Positions 62,346 to 64,000 of a DNA stretch of 64,000 bases are shown piece after piece. Each line of letters begins with the position of its first letter. Within the stretch, counting starts at the first letter, position 1. The notes under the pieces are model-generated. The model made no database searches. It was not told the DNA's origin and saw nothing but the letters and a program-made list of their open reading frames with translations. The DNA is from Allygus modestus (lineage: Eukaryota > Arthropoda > Insecta > Hemiptera > Cicadellidae): positions 278,585,019 to 278,649,018 of the forward strand of contig OY776111.1 of assembly GCA_963675035.1 (NCBI GenBank), in the 5' to 3' direction. Position numbers and translations under genes: made by a program.

Positions 62346-63127
62346 CGAACTCGATGCTACGCGCCGGCTTGACTAAACCAAACTGCGAGCAGCGTGTCGA
62401 GGCGCGCGCTAGGGCCTACGTGACCGCCCGGGGCTGTTTACTCATCAGCGACCTCCTAGAAGCTTCCAGAGTGTCGTGGACGTTATCCATCATTTTTTCT
62501 TTTTTATTCTTTAATATATTTATTTTATTCATAAAAGTTATGCTTAACCTACCCTCCATTTACTACAACTCTCGCATATATCGGGGGATTAGCTTCTCGA
62601 AGGAGCCAAACTATGACGTTGCGACATGAGACGTGTGTCGCTATTGAACTCACATCTCCCAGGTCAGCCCTAAGCTGCCGACATTTGTGTGGGGCTAACG
62701 GTCTATCCAACCAGAAGTCAATATATAATCTACCGAAGAAGCATCTCGTGTAATAATACACCGTTTGTAGAAACACCTCAGCGTCTATTGAATCTACTTC
62801 TGTTATTGTGGAATTGATGTGAAATGGCTTTGTTACGAGGTAGGACCCGACTGGCTCTGTAACTATCGCAAACAAGTGGAACATGGTGTACCGCTTGTCA
62901 GTAATGCTAGAAGGAGACTGGTGAGTAGGACCGAAGCTGTAAACAACTCGGTAGAAACCTCCATGACGTCATCCCTATGCCTACGTGATCAAGCGCCAGA
63001 CATGGTTTTTATGTTAAACAAGAAACCGCCAGTACTAATGACCTGTTTTCGAGAGAGAGTAAACGGCTTTAGCCGAGTAAACAGATTCAAGTAGTAAACA
63101 AGGGGCTGCCAGCCTCTGTACAGTTCC
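62346..63127. other. Unassigned; a 111-codon minus-strand ORF
   Basis: Complement of 62549-62884 is open for 111 codons (start MFHLFAIVTEPVGSYLV) with ordinary composition and no repeat match that I can see, but no family is recognised. It may be a chance ORF or part of an unknown gene or element. Confidence 0.25.
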
Positions 63128-63640
63128 TCACCCTTGTATTACTGGACTCAAACTGGCGATCGAGATGAGGAAGAGGTCGTCAGGCCTCTGTACAATTCCT
63201 CACTCCTATATTACCGGGCTCAAACTGGTGATCGAGATGAGGAAGAGGTTGCCAGCCCTCTGTGTAATTCCTCACCCTTGTATTACCGGGTTCAAACTGA
63301 CGATCGAGATAAGGAAGAAGTCGCCAGCCCTCTGTGCAATTCCTCACCCTTGTATTTACTGGGCTCTGGTAAACTGGCGATCAAGATGAGGAAGAGGTCG
63401 CCAGGCCTCTGTACAATTCCTCACTCCTATATTACCGGGCTCAAACTGGCGATCGAGATGAGGAAGAGGTCGCCAGCCCTCTGTGCAATTCCTCACACTT
63501 GTATTTACTGGGCTCTAGTAAACTGGCGATCAAGATGAGGAAGAGGTTGCCAGGCCTCTGTACAATTCCTCACTCCTATATTACCGGGCTCAAACTGGCG
63601 ATCGAGATGAGGAAGAGGTCGCCAGTTCCTCACCCTTGTG
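63128..63640. repeat. Minisatellite, alternating 72- and 77-bp units
   Basis: GGCGATC(G/A)AGATGAGGAAGAGG recurs with GATC starts at 63158, 63229, 63302, 63379, 63451, 63528 and 63600 (spacings 71, 73, 77, 72, 77, 72). The 77-bp type has GGGCTCTGGTAAACTGG and GATCAAG; the 72-bp type has GGGCTCAAACTGG and GATCGAG, so the later part is a 149-bp dimer repeat. One frame stays open for 134 codons because of the 24-residue periodicity. Confidence 0.93.
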
Positions 63641-63754
63641 TTTATCGAGGTAACTAATAGGACTTGTTTTCCTGTTCACAGGCGGTGCATCCTCCCCGAC
63701 GGCATCCACACTCTACCGTGAGGTATAAGGACAGGGTCAGCGACATGCTGACTC

Positions 63755-64000
63755 GACCATGTCAGAATTTCCGTATAAGAATATGTAACTATCTAGTTTC
63801 AAGGAACCACTGTGCCTTCGCTGGTTTTGAATCGACTACTGCCCCCTACTTATGAGAAATGGTATGCACATGTCGGAATTTCCATACAAGAATATGTACC
63901 TATCTAGTACCTACATTTAAATAGTTTGTACCTCAAGGAACCACTGTACCTTCGCTGGTTTTGAATCGGCTACTGCCCCCTACTTATGAGTAATGGTATG
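63755..64000. repeat. Tandem repeat running off the window
   Basis: GAATTTCC(G/A)TA, AAGAATATGTA and CTATCTAGT followed by AAGGAACCACTGT and CTTCGCTGGTTTTGAATCG appear at 63765-63850 and again from 63876 to 63990. The second unit has about 28 extra bases (CTACATTTAAATAGTTTGTA and more), giving a period of about 111-138 bp. Confidence 0.8.

Noticed and set aside
62549..62884. 111-codon minus-strand ORF as a definite gene
   Set aside because: No family resemblance, no clear splice sites or neighbouring exons, and it borders satellite DNA. Listed only within the unassigned stretch.

Overview
The window looks like a stretch of arthropod (most likely insect) nuclear DNA: AT-rich, with introns, short interstitial (CCTAA)n telomere-type runs, long CA/TA microsatellites and many old transposable elements. 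I cannot name the species. Most of the open reading frames are artefacts of microsatellites or of repeats.

Host genes. Only one host gene is identified securely. The 5' end of the spliceosomal helicase Brr2/SNRNP200 runs leftwards on the minus strand, with three coding exons (4504-4460, 1735-1572, 177-6) giving the first 127 codons before the gene leaves the window at position 1. A second likely host exon is a 40-codon signal-peptide exon at 23052-23171 on the plus strand, ending at a phase-0 splice donor. No downstream exon of it could be found.

Repeats. The dominant feature is one interspersed family, here called family 1, with about 19 full or partial copies totalling roughly 19 kb (about 30% of the window, counted by hand). 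Each full copy is about 1.0-1.45 kb. One end begins TTAGCGAATTTCC. The other end carries the inverted match GGAAATTCGCT about 30 bp inside, followed by a GCAGGTTTGCTGC hairpin and GGGGGTA. Between them lie a CA/TA microsatellite and several 140-170 bp modules, each with two small hairpins. Asymmetric inverted ends, a 3' hairpin, a central microsatellite and insertion between T residues match what is known of non-autonomous Helentron elements (HINE/DINE-1 type). For family 1, strand '+' means the TTAGCGAATTTCC end is on the left. Two weaker families (family 2 at 19315 and 59609; family 3 at 505 and about 17640) share parts of this design.

Other mobile elements, left to right: a 1182-bp hAT-type element with a perfect 8-bp target duplication 116 bp upstream of the Brr2 start codon (4620-5801); a 4.2-kb THAP-domain element with inverted ends and a perfect 9-bp target duplication, holding two family-1 copies and a 41-bp hairpin insertion (6869-11091); a Jockey/CR1-like LINE tail (11303-11904); a Penelope-like element with reverse transcriptase and GIY-YIG domains and a candidate hammerhead motif (14129-15513) plus a detached tail (17127-17213); a long-TIR MITE (31841-32671) and a foldback element (52200-53040), both nested in family-1 copies; a 124-bp hAT-like mini element (35436-35559); a tRNA-derived SINE head (47638-47712); and a 5'-truncated, broken Gypsy-type element with a candidate 3' LTR (48184-50328). 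The right end holds a GC-rich block, a 142-bp satellite, a 72/77-bp higher-order minisatellite and the start of another tandem repeat.

The long stretches 33.6-40.7 kb and 53.2-58.2 kb hold no gene that I can recognise.
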